A stretch of DNA of 64,000 nucleotides, from contig JBCDIZ010000008.1 in assembly GCA_038748365.1 (NCBI GenBank), positions 1 to 64,000 on the forward strand, read 5' to 3'. A program made the translations under genes and the position numbers. The notes beneath the pieces were generated by a model that was not told where the DNA came from, ran no database searches, and worked only from the letters and a program-made list of their open reading frames with translations. Shown here piece by piece: positions 17,208-24,379 of the stretch (positions are counted from its first letter, which is position 1; each line of letters begins with the position of its first letter). The stretch is from Alterisphingorhabdus sp038748365. GTDB lineage: Bacteria; Pseudomonadota; Alphaproteobacteria; Sphingomonadales; Sphingomonadaceae.

Positions 17208-17490
17208 TTGGATTAAAATGGAAGGACTTGGCCCGCAGCAATCAACGCAAGCGAAAAAATCACGCACAGAACCATGCGCACCCCGTCTATAACAGATGCT
17301 GGCGCTACGACATTCAGCATGGTGTTTTTCGTCGCTAACATGCCACAAAATTAACCGGCAAAATGCTAACAAACTCTTAACCGCCATAAATGTGGACAGG
17401 CGGCAGCTTGCATCTGGCGAAGCCGCGCGCAATGCACTACATCACCGCTGAACAAGTCTCGACCGCACCGTTTAATAGGACCTGACCCTA
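17208..17490. other. Upstream region of rpiB-glyA
   Basis: About 280 bases without a gene. It contains two TTAACC sequences (17351 and 17377). The second forms CTAA-N7-TTAA (17366-17380), one mismatch from the CtrA box TTAA-N7-TTAA. A GGACCTGACCCT sequence before the rpiB ATG may include its ribosome-binding site. No open frame with a credible start is present. Confidence 0.4.
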
Positions 17491-17925
17491 ATGCGTCTTG
17501 CCATTTCCTCTGACCATGCCGCCAATGCAATGCGCGCCGAATTGCGCGCCTGGCTAAGCGAACAGGGGCATGCGGTCAGCGATCTCGGTCCCCCTGATGA
17601 CAGCAGCGTCGATTATCCCGATTATGGTTATAAACTCGCCGATGCGGTGGCATCGGGCGAAGCAGAATTCGGCATTGCCCTGTGCGGGTCGGGTATTGGC
17701 ATATCCATGTCGGTCAACCGGAACCCGGCCTGTCGCTGTGCGTTGGTAAGTGAACCGCTTTCGGCCAGCTTAGCGCGCGAGCATAATGATGCGAATGTAA
17801 TCGCCATGGGGGCGAGACTGATCGGCATTGAGCAGGCCAAGGCCTGCCTCACCGCTTTTCTGAACACTGACTTTGCCGGGGGCCGCCACCAGCGCAGAGT
17901 GGACAAACTAGGAGCACCATCATGA
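17491..17925 (+). CDS. rpiB: Ribose 5-phosphate isomerase B
   Basis: Interconverts ribose 5-phosphate and ribulose 5-phosphate. The 144-residue product shows the RpiB/LacAB features: DHAAN at residues 7-11, a Cys-containing active-site loop FGIALCGSGIGISMSVN, and HNDANVIAMGAR. The stop overlaps the glyA start as ATGA, so the pair is coupled, an arrangement seen in other sphingomonads. Confidence 0.95.
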   Translation: MRLAISSDHAANAMRAELRAWLSEQGHAVSDLGPPDDSSVDYPDYGYKLADAVASGEAEFGIALCGSGIGISMSVNRNPACRCALVSEPLSASLAREHNDANVIAMGARLIGIEQAKACLTAFLNTDFAGGRHQRRVDKLGAPS

Positions 17926-19223
17926 CCAGCCAACCCGAAACCGATTTCCGCCCCGACGGGTTTTTTGAATCCGGTGTTAGCACCAGCGATGAAGATGTCG
18001 CCGCCGCGATTGCATCAGAGCTGACCCGCCAGCAGAAGCAGATCGAGCTGATCGCCTCGGAAAACATCGTCTCCAAGGCGGTACTGGAGGCACAGGGTTC
18101 GGTCTTCACCAACAAATATGCCGAAGGCTATCCCGGTCGCCGCTATTATCAGGGCTGCGCCCCGTCTGACAGTGTAGAGCAACTGGCTATCGACCGGGCC
18201 AAAGCGCTGTTCGATTGCGCCTATGCCAATGTCCAGCCGCATTCGGGCGCGCAGGCCAATGGCGCGGTGCTGCTGGCGCTTATCAAGCCGGGCGATACCA
18301 TTCTCGGCATGTCCCTCGATGCAGGCGGCCACCTCACCCATGGCGCCAAACCGGCGCAATCGGGCAAATGGTTTAACGCGGTGCAATATGGCGTACGTGA
18401 AGACACCCATTTGATCGATTATGACGAGGTTGAGCGGCTGGCGCTGGAGCATAAGCCGCAGCTGATTATCGCCGGTGGTTCCGCCTATCCGCGCCAGATC
18501 GATTTTGCTCGCTTCCGCGAAATCGCCGATAAGGTCGGCGCCTATTTTCAGGTGGATATGGCGCATTTTGCCGGGCTGGTCGCCAGCGGCCATCATCCTT
18601 CACCAATGCCGCATGCGCATGTCGTCACCACCACCACGCACAAAACGCTGCGCGGTCCACGCGGCGGCCTGATCCTCACCAATGACGAGGCGCTCGGCAA
18701 GAAATTCAACAGCGCGGTTTTCCCCGGCCTGCAAGGCGGTCCGCTGATGCATGTTATCGCTGCCAAGGCCGTGGCCTTTGGCGAGGCGCTGCGCCCGGAA
18801 TTCAAAAGCTATTCTGCTGCCGTGATCGAAAACGCCAAGGTTATGGCGGCGCGGCTCGAAGAACGCGGCGCGGCACTGGTCGCAGGCGGCACCGATACCC
18901 ATGTCGCGCTGGTTGATCTGCGCCCGCTCGGTGTCACTGGCAGGGATGCCGATGAGGCGCTGGAGCGTGCAGGGATAACCTGCAACAAAAATGGCGTGCC
19001 TTTCGATCCGCTGCCTCCGCTGAAGACCAGCGGCATCCGTATCGGCTCTCCGGCAGGCACCACCCGGGGCTTCGGCCCGGCAGAATTCCGCGCCATCGCC
19101 GATATGATTGCCGATGTGCTCGATGGCCTGCGCGAAAAAGGCGAGGCTGGTGATCCGGCCGTCGAAGCCGATGTCAGGGCGCGCGTCGAAGCTTTGTGCG
19201 ACCGCTTTCCGATTTATTCATAG
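17922..19223 (+). CDS. glyA: Serine hydroxymethyltransferase
   Basis: PLP enzyme that moves a one-carbon unit from serine to tetrahydrofolate, giving glycine. The 433-residue product has the PLP-lysine motif VVTTTTHKTLRGPRGG (about residues 230-245), the N-terminal LIASENIVS and the YAEGYPGRRYYQGC segment. Full length for bacteria. Translationally coupled to rpiB. It is followed by two zinc-ribbon genes, then nrdR. Confidence 0.98.
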   Translation: MTSQPETDFRPDGFFESGVSTSDEDVAAAIASELTRQQKQIELIASENIVSKAVLEAQGSVFTNKYAEGYPGRRYYQGCAPSDSVEQLAIDRAKALFDCAYANVQPHSGAQANGAVLLALIKPGDTILGMSLDAGGHLTHGAKPAQSGKWFNAVQYGVREDTHLIDYDEVERLALEHKPQLIIAGGSAYPRQIDFARFREIADKVGAYFQVDMAHFAGLVASGHHPSPMPHAHVVTTTTHKTLRGPRGGLILTNDEALGKKFNSAVFPGLQGGPLMHVIAAKAVAFGEALRPEFKSYSAAVIENAKVMAARLEERGAALVAGGTDTHVALVDLRPLGVTGRDADEALERAGITCNKNGVPFDPLPPLKTSGIRIGSPAGTTRGFGPAEFRAIADMIADVLDGLREKGEAGDPAVEADVRARVEALCDRFPIYS

Positions 19224-19312
19224 GTCACGATATACATAAGTTACGCTTCGACAGACGGAGTTGACTTTTCGGCGTGTTATCACCATAATACACGCAGCGA
19301 AGGAGCGTAATC

Positions 19313-19687
19313 ATGGCACAGACCTGCAACAATTGCAGCGCGGAGCTGGAAGACGGCATGAAGTTTTGCCCGCATTGCGGCGCGAAAACGCCGGAGCAGA
19401 TTCACGCCGAAAGTATTGTCGAGCAGACTAAACATTATGTCGGTGAAGCGGCAGAAGAGCTTTGGGGCGCAACCAAGGACGCCGCCAAGGAAACCTATAA
19501 GCACGGCAAGCATATTACCGATATGGACTCGGCCAAGAAACTGGCGGGCGGCGCAGCTTTGGGCGCGGCGGCGGGTCTGATTGCTCCGGTGGGTGTTGCT
19601 GCGGGCGCGGCTATTGGTGCAGGCGTCGTCGCCTATCGCCACATAACCAAGAAGCAGGAAGAGGAAGAAGAGAAAAAGAAGAAATAG
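19313..19687 (+). CDS. Zinc-ribbon protein with glycine-rich hydrophobic segment (paralog 1)
   Basis: A 124-residue protein of unknown function. A zinc ribbon lies at the N-terminus (Cys5, Cys8, Cys19, Cys22, in CNNC and CPHC). A helical linker follows, then an Ala/Gly-rich stretch (about 79-106) that looks like a glycine-zipper or membrane hairpin, then a highly charged Glu/Lys tail. The next gene encodes a diverged copy with the same order. No known enzyme motif is visible. The pair may be a membrane-associated metal-binding or stress protein, which is inference only. Confidence 0.85.
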   Translation: MAQTCNNCSAELEDGMKFCPHCGAKTPEQIHAESIVEQTKHYVGEAAEELWGATKDAAKETYKHGKHITDMDSAKKLAGGAALGAAAGLIAPVGVAAGAAIGAGVVAYRHITKKQEEEEEKKKK

Positions 19688-19733
19688 GGTCTCGGACTCT
19701 AGGGTCAGGGGAGAGCCACAAGGATTTAAAGCG

Positions 19734-20171
19734 ATGGATTTTGAACAATGCACTGTATGCGGCGCCACCATTGAGGCTGGCATCAAATATTGCCCGCAAT
19801 GTAGCGCACCGATGAGCGCGGCCGCCGATGATGGTTTTCTTGAGCAGAGCAAGCATTATTTCTCTGAAGCTGCGGATGAATTGGTTGGTGCAGGTAAGGA
19901 TGCCTGGAATGGCGTCAAAAGCGCCAATGGCAAAAAGATCGCTAGCGGTGCGGCTATCGGCGCCGTCGCAGGCGCGGTATTGCCGGTTGTAGGCCTTGCC
20001 ACCGGAGCTATTGCAGGCGCGGGCATTGTCGCCTATCGGCAGGCACAGAAATTGTCATCCAGCGGTGACGCACCCAAAACACCTGCGAAAAAACCTGTTG
20101 AGGAAAAGCCCAAGGCGGCCAAATCTACCAGAACTCGCAAGACTTCGGGAAGCACCGCCAAAAAGAAGTAG
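19734..20171 (+). CDS. Zinc-ribbon protein with glycine-rich hydrophobic segment (paralog 2)
   Basis: A 145-residue paralog of the preceding gene. The zinc ribbon is Cys6, Cys9, Cys20, Cys23 (CTVC and CPQC). The shared linker motif EQ(S/T)KHY then (S/G)EAA(D/E)EL aligns with paralog 1, as does the Ala/Gly-rich segment ending GIVAYR. The tail is Lys/Pro-rich and basic rather than the mixed Glu/Lys tail of paralog 1. The pair arose by tandem duplication. nrdR begins 9 bases after the stop. Confidence 0.85.
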   Translation: MDFEQCTVCGATIEAGIKYCPQCSAPMSAAADDGFLEQSKHYFSEAADELVGAGKDAWNGVKSANGKKIASGAAIGAVAGAVLPVVGLATGAIAGAGIVAYRQAQKLSSSGDAPKTPAKKPVEEKPKAAKSTRTRKTSGSTAKKK

Positions 20172-20180
20172 CCTACCCCT

Positions 20181-20642
20181 ATGCGCTGTCCTTTTTGCGG
20201 TCATGAAAATAGCCAGGTAAAGGACAGCCGTCCCACGGAAGATGGCAATGCGACCCGTCGCCGCCGCCAATGCGAGAATTGCGGCGCGCGCTTTACTACC
20301 TTTGAGCGCATCCAGCTGCGCGAGATCATGATCGTCAAAAATGCTGACCGGCGCGAACCGTTTGACCGCACCAAGCTGGAGAAATCGATTACGCTGGCCT
20401 GCCGCAAACGCGATGTCGGCCCGGAGAGAATTGACCAACTGGTTTCGAGCATACAGCGCCAGCTTGAAACCAGAGGCGAATCTGAAATTCCGTCACAGAA
20501 AATCGGCGAAATGGTGATGGACGGGCTGCGCCAATTGGACAGCGTCGCCTATATCCGTTTCGCCAGCGTGTATCGTGACTTTAACGAGGCCAAGGATTTC
20601 GAGGAATTTGCCGCCAATGTGAAAGATGTCGGTCAGGCATGA
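20181..20642 (+). CDS. nrdR: Transcriptional repressor NrdR
   Basis: ATP-cone regulator that represses ribonucleotide reductase genes when dATP is high. The 153-residue product has the N-terminal zinc ribbon (Cys3, Cys6, Cys31, Cys34) and an ATP-cone domain beginning VKNADRREPFDRTKLEKS. The stop overlaps the start of the methyltransferase gene (ATGA). The glyA to nrdR order is common in alphaproteobacteria; here two extra genes intervene. Confidence 0.97.
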   Translation: MRCPFCGHENSQVKDSRPTEDGNATRRRRQCENCGARFTTFERIQLREIMIVKNADRREPFDRTKLEKSITLACRKRDVGPERIDQLVSSIQRQLETRGESEIPSQKIGEMVMDGLRQLDSVAYIRFASVYRDFNEAKDFEEFAANVKDVGQA

Positions 20643-21403
20643 GCGATATGGACGTGAGTGCGGGTGAAAATAACCCCATCATGGTGCTTGTTCGCCCACA
20701 ATTGGGGGAAAATATTGGCAAAGCCGCACGCGCCATGCTCAATTTCGGCCTGACCGAGATGCGACTGGTGGCCCCGCGCGATGGCTGGCCCAATCCCGAT
20801 GCCGGTCCGGCTGCTTCCGGCGCGGATCAGATACTCGCCGATGCCACGGTGCATGACAGCGTCACCGATGCGGTGGCCGATTGCGCACATGTGTTTGCCA
20901 CCACAGTGCGCAAGCGCGGGGTTACCAAGCCGGTATTTGATGCGGAACAGGCCACCGCCGCTATGGCCAATGAAACCGGGCGTAGCGCTGTGCTGTTCGG
21001 GCCGGAACGCTCGGGACTGGAAACCGATGATGTCGCTCTCGCCCGCTCGATCATCACCATTCCAATCAACCCAAAATTCGGCTCGCTCAATCTGGCACAG
21101 GCGGTGATATTGGTCGCTTACGCCTGGTCGCGCACCGAACCCGGAACCCAAACGCAGGCGCAACCGACACGCGGCGAAGATGAGGCCGAGAGCATGACAC
21201 CAGCGCCGCAAGAGGAGCTGGAAGGCATGATAGAACATCTGTTTAGGATGCTCGATGCGCGCGGCTATTTCTTCCCTGAGGACCGTATTCCCGCCACCCA
21301 ACGCACATTACGCACGCTGCTGACTCAGCCGGGATGGAATAGCGGTCAGGTGCGGACCATGCGCGGTGTATTGAAGCATCTGGAGCGGACGCCAAAAGGT
21401 TGA
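20639..21403 (+). CDS. trmJ: tRNA/rRNA methyltransferase of the SpoU family, TrmJ-like
   Basis: SPOUT-fold methyltransferase of 254 residues, probably 2'-O-methylating tRNA position 32. Motif 1 is the N-terminal VLVRPQLGENIGKAARAMLNFG. Motif 2 is VLFGPERSGLETDDV and motif 3 is IPINPKFGSLNLAQAV. The C-terminal 80 residues are the helical extension found in TrmJ. It is coupled to nrdR. Confidence 0.9.
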   Translation: MSDMDVSAGENNPIMVLVRPQLGENIGKAARAMLNFGLTEMRLVAPRDGWPNPDAGPAASGADQILADATVHDSVTDAVADCAHVFATTVRKRGVTKPVFDAEQATAAMANETGRSAVLFGPERSGLETDDVALARSIITIPINPKFGSLNLAQAVILVAYAWSRTEPGTQTQAQPTRGEDEAESMTPAPQEELEGMIEHLFRMLDARGYFFPEDRIPATQRTLRTLLTQPGWNSGQVRTMRGVLKHLERTPKG

Positions 21404-21409
21404 ACACTT

Positions 21410-21544
21410 CCTCCCCGTTTACGGGGAGGTGGCTCGCCGTAGCTTTAGCGTAGGTGAGACGGTGGGGGTTCTCCACTTGCGCTGCGCAAGGGGCAATCCC
21501 CCTCCGCCGTCTTCGACGGTCCCACTCCCCGCAAGCGGGGAGGA
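21410..21544. repeat. Intergenic dyad repeat, family C
   Basis: Hairpin unit CCTCCCCGTTTACGGGGAGG, an inner CTCCACTTGCGCTGCGCAAG, then CTTCGACGGTCCCACTCCCC and GCAAGCGGGGAGGA. It sits in the convergent gap between trmJ (plus) and chorismate mutase (minus), filling it almost completely. Confidence 0.8.
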
Positions 21545-21545
21545 T

Positions 21546-21857
21546 TTAACTACGCAACTTATCCCATTTCTCAAATTCATAGGCGATCGACGCCTCAACC
21601 AGCCGCTCCCAGAAATCTTCGATCAAAGCCACCGGAATACCGTTTTCCAATGCACGCGCCTTGGCATTGGCGATGACTTCCGCCTTGCGCGTCTCATCGC
21701 GCACAGTGGCACGATCAGTCTTTATCCGCGCCGCGGCAGACATATAGCCGAAGCGCCGGGTCAGCAGGTCCACCAGCTCGGCATCTAGCGCATCAACCCC
21801 AGCGCGCACATCGGCCATGGTTTCGCACTGTTCAGGATTGCGGATGTCTTTGCTCAT
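21546..21857 (-). CDS. Monofunctional chorismate mutase (AroQ type)
   Basis: All-helical enzyme converting chorismate to prephenate. The 103-residue product has the AroQ pattern: MADVRAGVDALDAELVDLLTRR, then AARIKTDRATVRDETRK with the active-site Arg and Lys, then a third helix ending ALIEDFWERLVEASIAYEF. It is a stand-alone form, not fused to prephenate dehydratase. The 3' end almost touches a family C repeat. Confidence 0.92.
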   Translation of the reverse strand: MSKDIRNPEQCETMADVRAGVDALDAELVDLLTRRFGYMSAAARIKTDRATVRDETRKAEVIANAKARALENGIPVALIEDFWERLVEASIAYEFEKWDKLRS

Positions 21858-21958
21858 AAATCTTCCGACGGATTTTGCATAATGTGGTCATTCCGTTGCG
21901 TGGCAGCGCTAACGATAATCGCCGGGCATGACCAGCCTATATTTAGCCCATAGCAACA

Positions 21959-21987
21959 TTGACATTGGTCGCTTTCTCCGTCATAGG
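21959..21987 (+). promoter_or_regulatory. Candidate sigma-70 promoter upstream of rpsD
   Basis: TTGACA at 21959-21964 followed after 17 bases by CATAGG, a weak -10 (3 of 6 matches). The predicted leader to the rpsD start would be about 110 bases. The -35 is perfect but the -10 is poor, so this is only a candidate. Confidence 0.3.
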
Positions 21988-22106
21988 CCGCGCTTCGCAA
22001 TTGGCTCCGCACCCCGGTGAAGCGGTAGCCGCGTCAGATATTAGGTCTAAAAGCCCTCATCTGGCGGTGCGTTCCGGGACAACATAAGCAAATTGGAGCA
22101 TGAAGT

Positions 22107-22721
22107 ATGTCAAAGCGCACGTCCGCTAAATATAAACTTGATCGCCGCATGGGCGAAAATATTTGGGGGCGCCCCAAATCCCCTGTCAATCGTCGTGAAT
22201 ATGGCCCCGGCCAGCATGGCCAGCGTCGCAAGAGCAAGCTGTCCGACTTTGGTCTGCAGCTTCGCGCCAAGCAGAAGCTGAAAGGCTATTATGGCGATGT
22301 GACCGAGAAGCAATTCCGCCGCGCCTATGGCGAAGCGGCGAAGATGAAGGGCGATACCAGCCAGAATCTGATCGGCATCCTCGAGCAGCGTCTCGACATG
22401 ATCGTTTATCGCGCCAAATTCGCCCCGACGATTTTTGCCGCGCGTCAGATCGTCAATCACGGTCACATCCTCGTCAATGGCGAGAAGTGCAACATCCCGT
22501 CGCGTCGCATCAAGGTGGGCGAAGTTATTGGCCTGAGCAAAAAAGCACAGGAAATGGCGCTGGTTATCGAAGCGCAAGGCCTCGCCGAGCGTGACATTCC
22601 TGACTATGTCGTTCCCGATGGCACTGACAAGGTGACCTTCAACCGCATCCCGACACTGGATGAGGTGCCTTATCCGGTGAAGATGGAGCCCAATCTGGTC
22701 GTCGAATTCTATTCGCGCTGA
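22107..22721 (+). CDS. rpsD: 30S ribosomal protein S4
   Basis: Primary 16S rRNA-binding protein that nucleates 30S assembly. The 204-residue product shows the S4 N-terminus (SKRTSAKYKLDRRMGENIWG), the RRKSKLSDFGLQLRAKQKLK segment and the S4 RNA-binding domain (LDMIVYRAKFAPTIFAARQIVNHGHI is split across residues 91-115). GGAGC just upstream is the ribosome-binding site. It is monocistronic with its own terminator, as is usual in alphaproteobacteria. Confidence 0.98.
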   Translation: MSKRTSAKYKLDRRMGENIWGRPKSPVNRREYGPGQHGQRRKSKLSDFGLQLRAKQKLKGYYGDVTEKQFRRAYGEAAKMKGDTSQNLIGILEQRLDMIVYRAKFAPTIFAARQIVNHGHILVNGEKCNIPSRRIKVGEVIGLSKKAQEMALVIEAQGLAERDIPDYVVPDGTDKVTFNRIPTLDEVPYPVKMEPNLVVEFYSR

Positions 22722-22740
22722 TCTATTCCATCAGACAAAC

Positions 22741-22773
22741 AAAAAGGGCGGCTCCGAGAGCCGCCCTTTTTGT
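22741..22773 (+). terminator. Rho-independent terminator of rpsD
   Basis: AGGGCGGCTC-CGA-GAGCCGCCCT followed by TTTTT. It starts about 20 bases after the rpsD stop. It is also preceded by AAAAA, so it could work in both directions. Confidence 0.93.
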
Positions 22774-22817
22774 ATCTGGGGCATTTGCTAAATAGCGCGA
22801 GCTAGCTTGATGCTATT

Positions 22818-22945
22818 CCGTTCGTGTCGAGCCTTTCGACTGCCTGCCAAGGCAGGCGTTCAGGATAAACTACGTTGCAAGGCAACGTAGTCGAGACACA
22901 GCTCTCCACTGGCACCGGCCTCTCGACTTCGCTCGAGGCGAACGG
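22818..22945. repeat. Intergenic dyad repeat, family B (long copy)
   Basis: Outer arms CCGTTCGTGTCGAGCC and GGCGAACGG-like sequence, with two nested hairpins inside (GCCTGCCAAGGCAGGC and CTACGTTGCAAGGCAACGTAG) and a CTCGACTTCGCTCGAG unit near the right end. At about 128 bases it is the longest family B copy here. It fills the convergent gap between rpsD and phyR. Confidence 0.8.
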
Positions 22946-22982
22946 GAAACTAGGGCCATTTAGGCTCAATTGTGCGCTGCAA

Positions 22983-23771
22983 TCAAACCTGATGGAAAAA
23001 CAGCGCCTGTGAAATCGCAGCGCGCACCGTATCGCGCTGAAATGGCTTGGTGATCAGGAAGGCCGGTTCCAGCTTTTCACCGGTAAGCAGCCGTTCCGGA
23101 AAGGCTGTAATAAACACCACCGGTACATTGGTAGAACCCAATATGTCGGCTACCGCATCAATGCCTGAACTATTATCGGCAAGCTGAATATCCGCCAATA
23201 TCAGGCCCGGTTCATCCTTTTCAGCCAGCGCCACCGCCTCATCGCGGGTCACTGCAATGCCGGTGACATCATGGCCCATATCCTCGACAATCGTCTCGAT
23301 ATCCATAGCGATAATAGGTTCGTCCTCGATGATGAGGACACGCGTGCTGATTTGCTTGTCAATTTCGGCCAGAGCTTCGTCCACCAGGCCAGCAATCTCG
23401 GCTTCATCACGTTCCATCAGCAGCGCCGTATCGGCATGGGAAAAGCCTTCCATCGCGGTCAGCAGCAGCGCCTGACGCGCCTCGGATGGAATCGCAACCA
23501 GCCGCTTGCGCGTAACCTGCTCTCGTAAATCACTGCTCGGTTCCTGACTATCTTGCGCGCCATCTTCGCTGGTCGAGGCCCAGATCGCCTGGAATGTGCG
23601 GTACAGGCCAAGTTTCACACCCATATCTCGCGGAAATTGCTGTGGTGCTTCGACAATAGTTTCCAGAGTCGACTTCACATAGGCGTCTCCGGCCTGCTGT
23701 TCACCAGCAATAGCCCGGGCATAACGGCGGAGAAAGGGAAGATGCGGGGCAAGCTCTTGACCAAGGGACAT
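22983..23771 (-). CDS. phyR: General stress response anti-anti-sigma factor PhyR
   Basis: Response regulator whose phosphorylation exposes a sigma-like domain that sequesters NepR and frees the EcfG sigma factor. Residues 1-140 form the sigma-like domain (helices resembling sigma2 and sigma4 of ECF factors, from LPFLRRYARAI to the ARQALLLTAMEGF helix). Residues 144-262 are a receiver with IIEDEPIIAMDIE and phospho-acceptor Asp194 in ILADIQLADN. This inverted order is diagnostic for PhyR. Divergent from nepR, with an EcfG-type promoter at 23940-23964. Confidence 0.97.
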   Translation of the reverse strand: MSLGQELAPHLPFLRRYARAIAGEQQAGDAYVKSTLETIVEAPQQFPRDMGVKLGLYRTFQAIWASTSEDGAQDSQEPSSDLREQVTRKRLVAIPSEARQALLLTAMEGFSHADTALLMERDEAEIAGLVDEALAEIDKQISTRVLIIEDEPIIAMDIETIVEDMGHDVTGIAVTRDEAVALAEKDEPGLILADIQLADNSSGIDAVADILGSTNVPVVFITAFPERLLTGEKLEPAFLITKPFQRDTVRAAISQALFFHQV

Positions 23772-23924
23772 AAATCAGGAAACTCCGATTTGCAGAACGT
23801 GCGGCTCTGAATATTGTCAAAGCCAAATTACAATTGTCTTTGAATGGGATGTGCGCACCGGTTTTGCAAGTCTATGCCGACTTTTGGAGATACGCAAAAG
23901 GCAATCATATAGCCATCAACACAT

Positions 23925-23949
23925 GGAACCTTATTGGTGAACGCGGGTT
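23925..23949 (+). promoter_or_regulatory. EcfG-type promoter toward nepR
   Basis: GGAAC at 23925-23929, 16-base spacer, GGTT at 23946-23949. The EcfG consensus is GGAAC-N16/17-CGTT, so there is one mismatch in the -10. It points to nepR with a leader of about 140 bases and overlaps the opposing phyR promoter. Confidence 0.65.
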
Positions 23950-23964
23950 CTAGGGTTAAGTTCC
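23940..23964 (-). promoter_or_regulatory. EcfG-type promoter toward phyR
   Basis: On the minus strand, GGAAC (23964-23960), 16-base spacer, CGTT (23943-23940): an exact match to the EcfG consensus. It points to phyR with a leader of about 160 bases, consistent with positive autoregulation of the stress cascade known in other alphaproteobacteria. Confidence 0.75.
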
Positions 23965-24094
23965 TGACTGGCATGAGAAGCATGGTATATACGCCAAAAT
24001 CTGATATTTGCGGGAATGACGTTCTAGATGGCAGCCTGTTGAGTTGCGGAAAATGCGGATTATATAGCATATTCGATTTAAGCAGAGCATTAGC

Positions 24095-24331
24095 ATGACG
24101 CGCGACAAGAAACATATCAGTAGCAAAAGCGCCCATGCCCAAAGTGCAGGTCATGATCAGAATAAGACTGAGAATGACGGCGCAATCGCAATGGACGGTG
24201 CGGGTTGTCATGCAGAGTTTATCGCTGACAATGACGAGCTGATTGGCGAAGCACTTAAGTCGGTTTATCGTCAAACAGTTGATGAAGCTCTGCCCAGCGA
24301 ATTTCAGGATTTACTCGATAAGCTTGCCTGA
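24095..24331 (+). CDS. nepR: Anti-sigma factor NepR
   Basis: Small anti-sigma factor that binds EcfG in unstressed cells and PhyR-P under stress. The 78-residue product has a polar variable N-terminus and the conserved core IGEALKSVYRQTVDEALPSEFQDLLDKLA (split over residues 50-78), matching the two-helix NepR domain. Divergent from phyR. The gene directly downstream is a sensor kinase homolog and not an ecfG gene, which is the usual partner here. Confidence 0.92.
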   Translation: MTRDKKHISSKSAHAQSAGHDQNKTENDGAIAMDGAGCHAEFIADNDELIGEALKSVYRQTVDEALPSEFQDLLDKLA

Positions 24332-24379
24332 TGTGCCGGAAACGCTATCGCGCAGATTAGCAGGATATTTTTTCCTTAC

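Noticed and set aside
23828..24274. 148-codon minus-strand frame in the phyR-nepR gap
   Set aside because: It covers both EcfG promoters and is antisense to nepR, with no family features and no ribosome-binding site.
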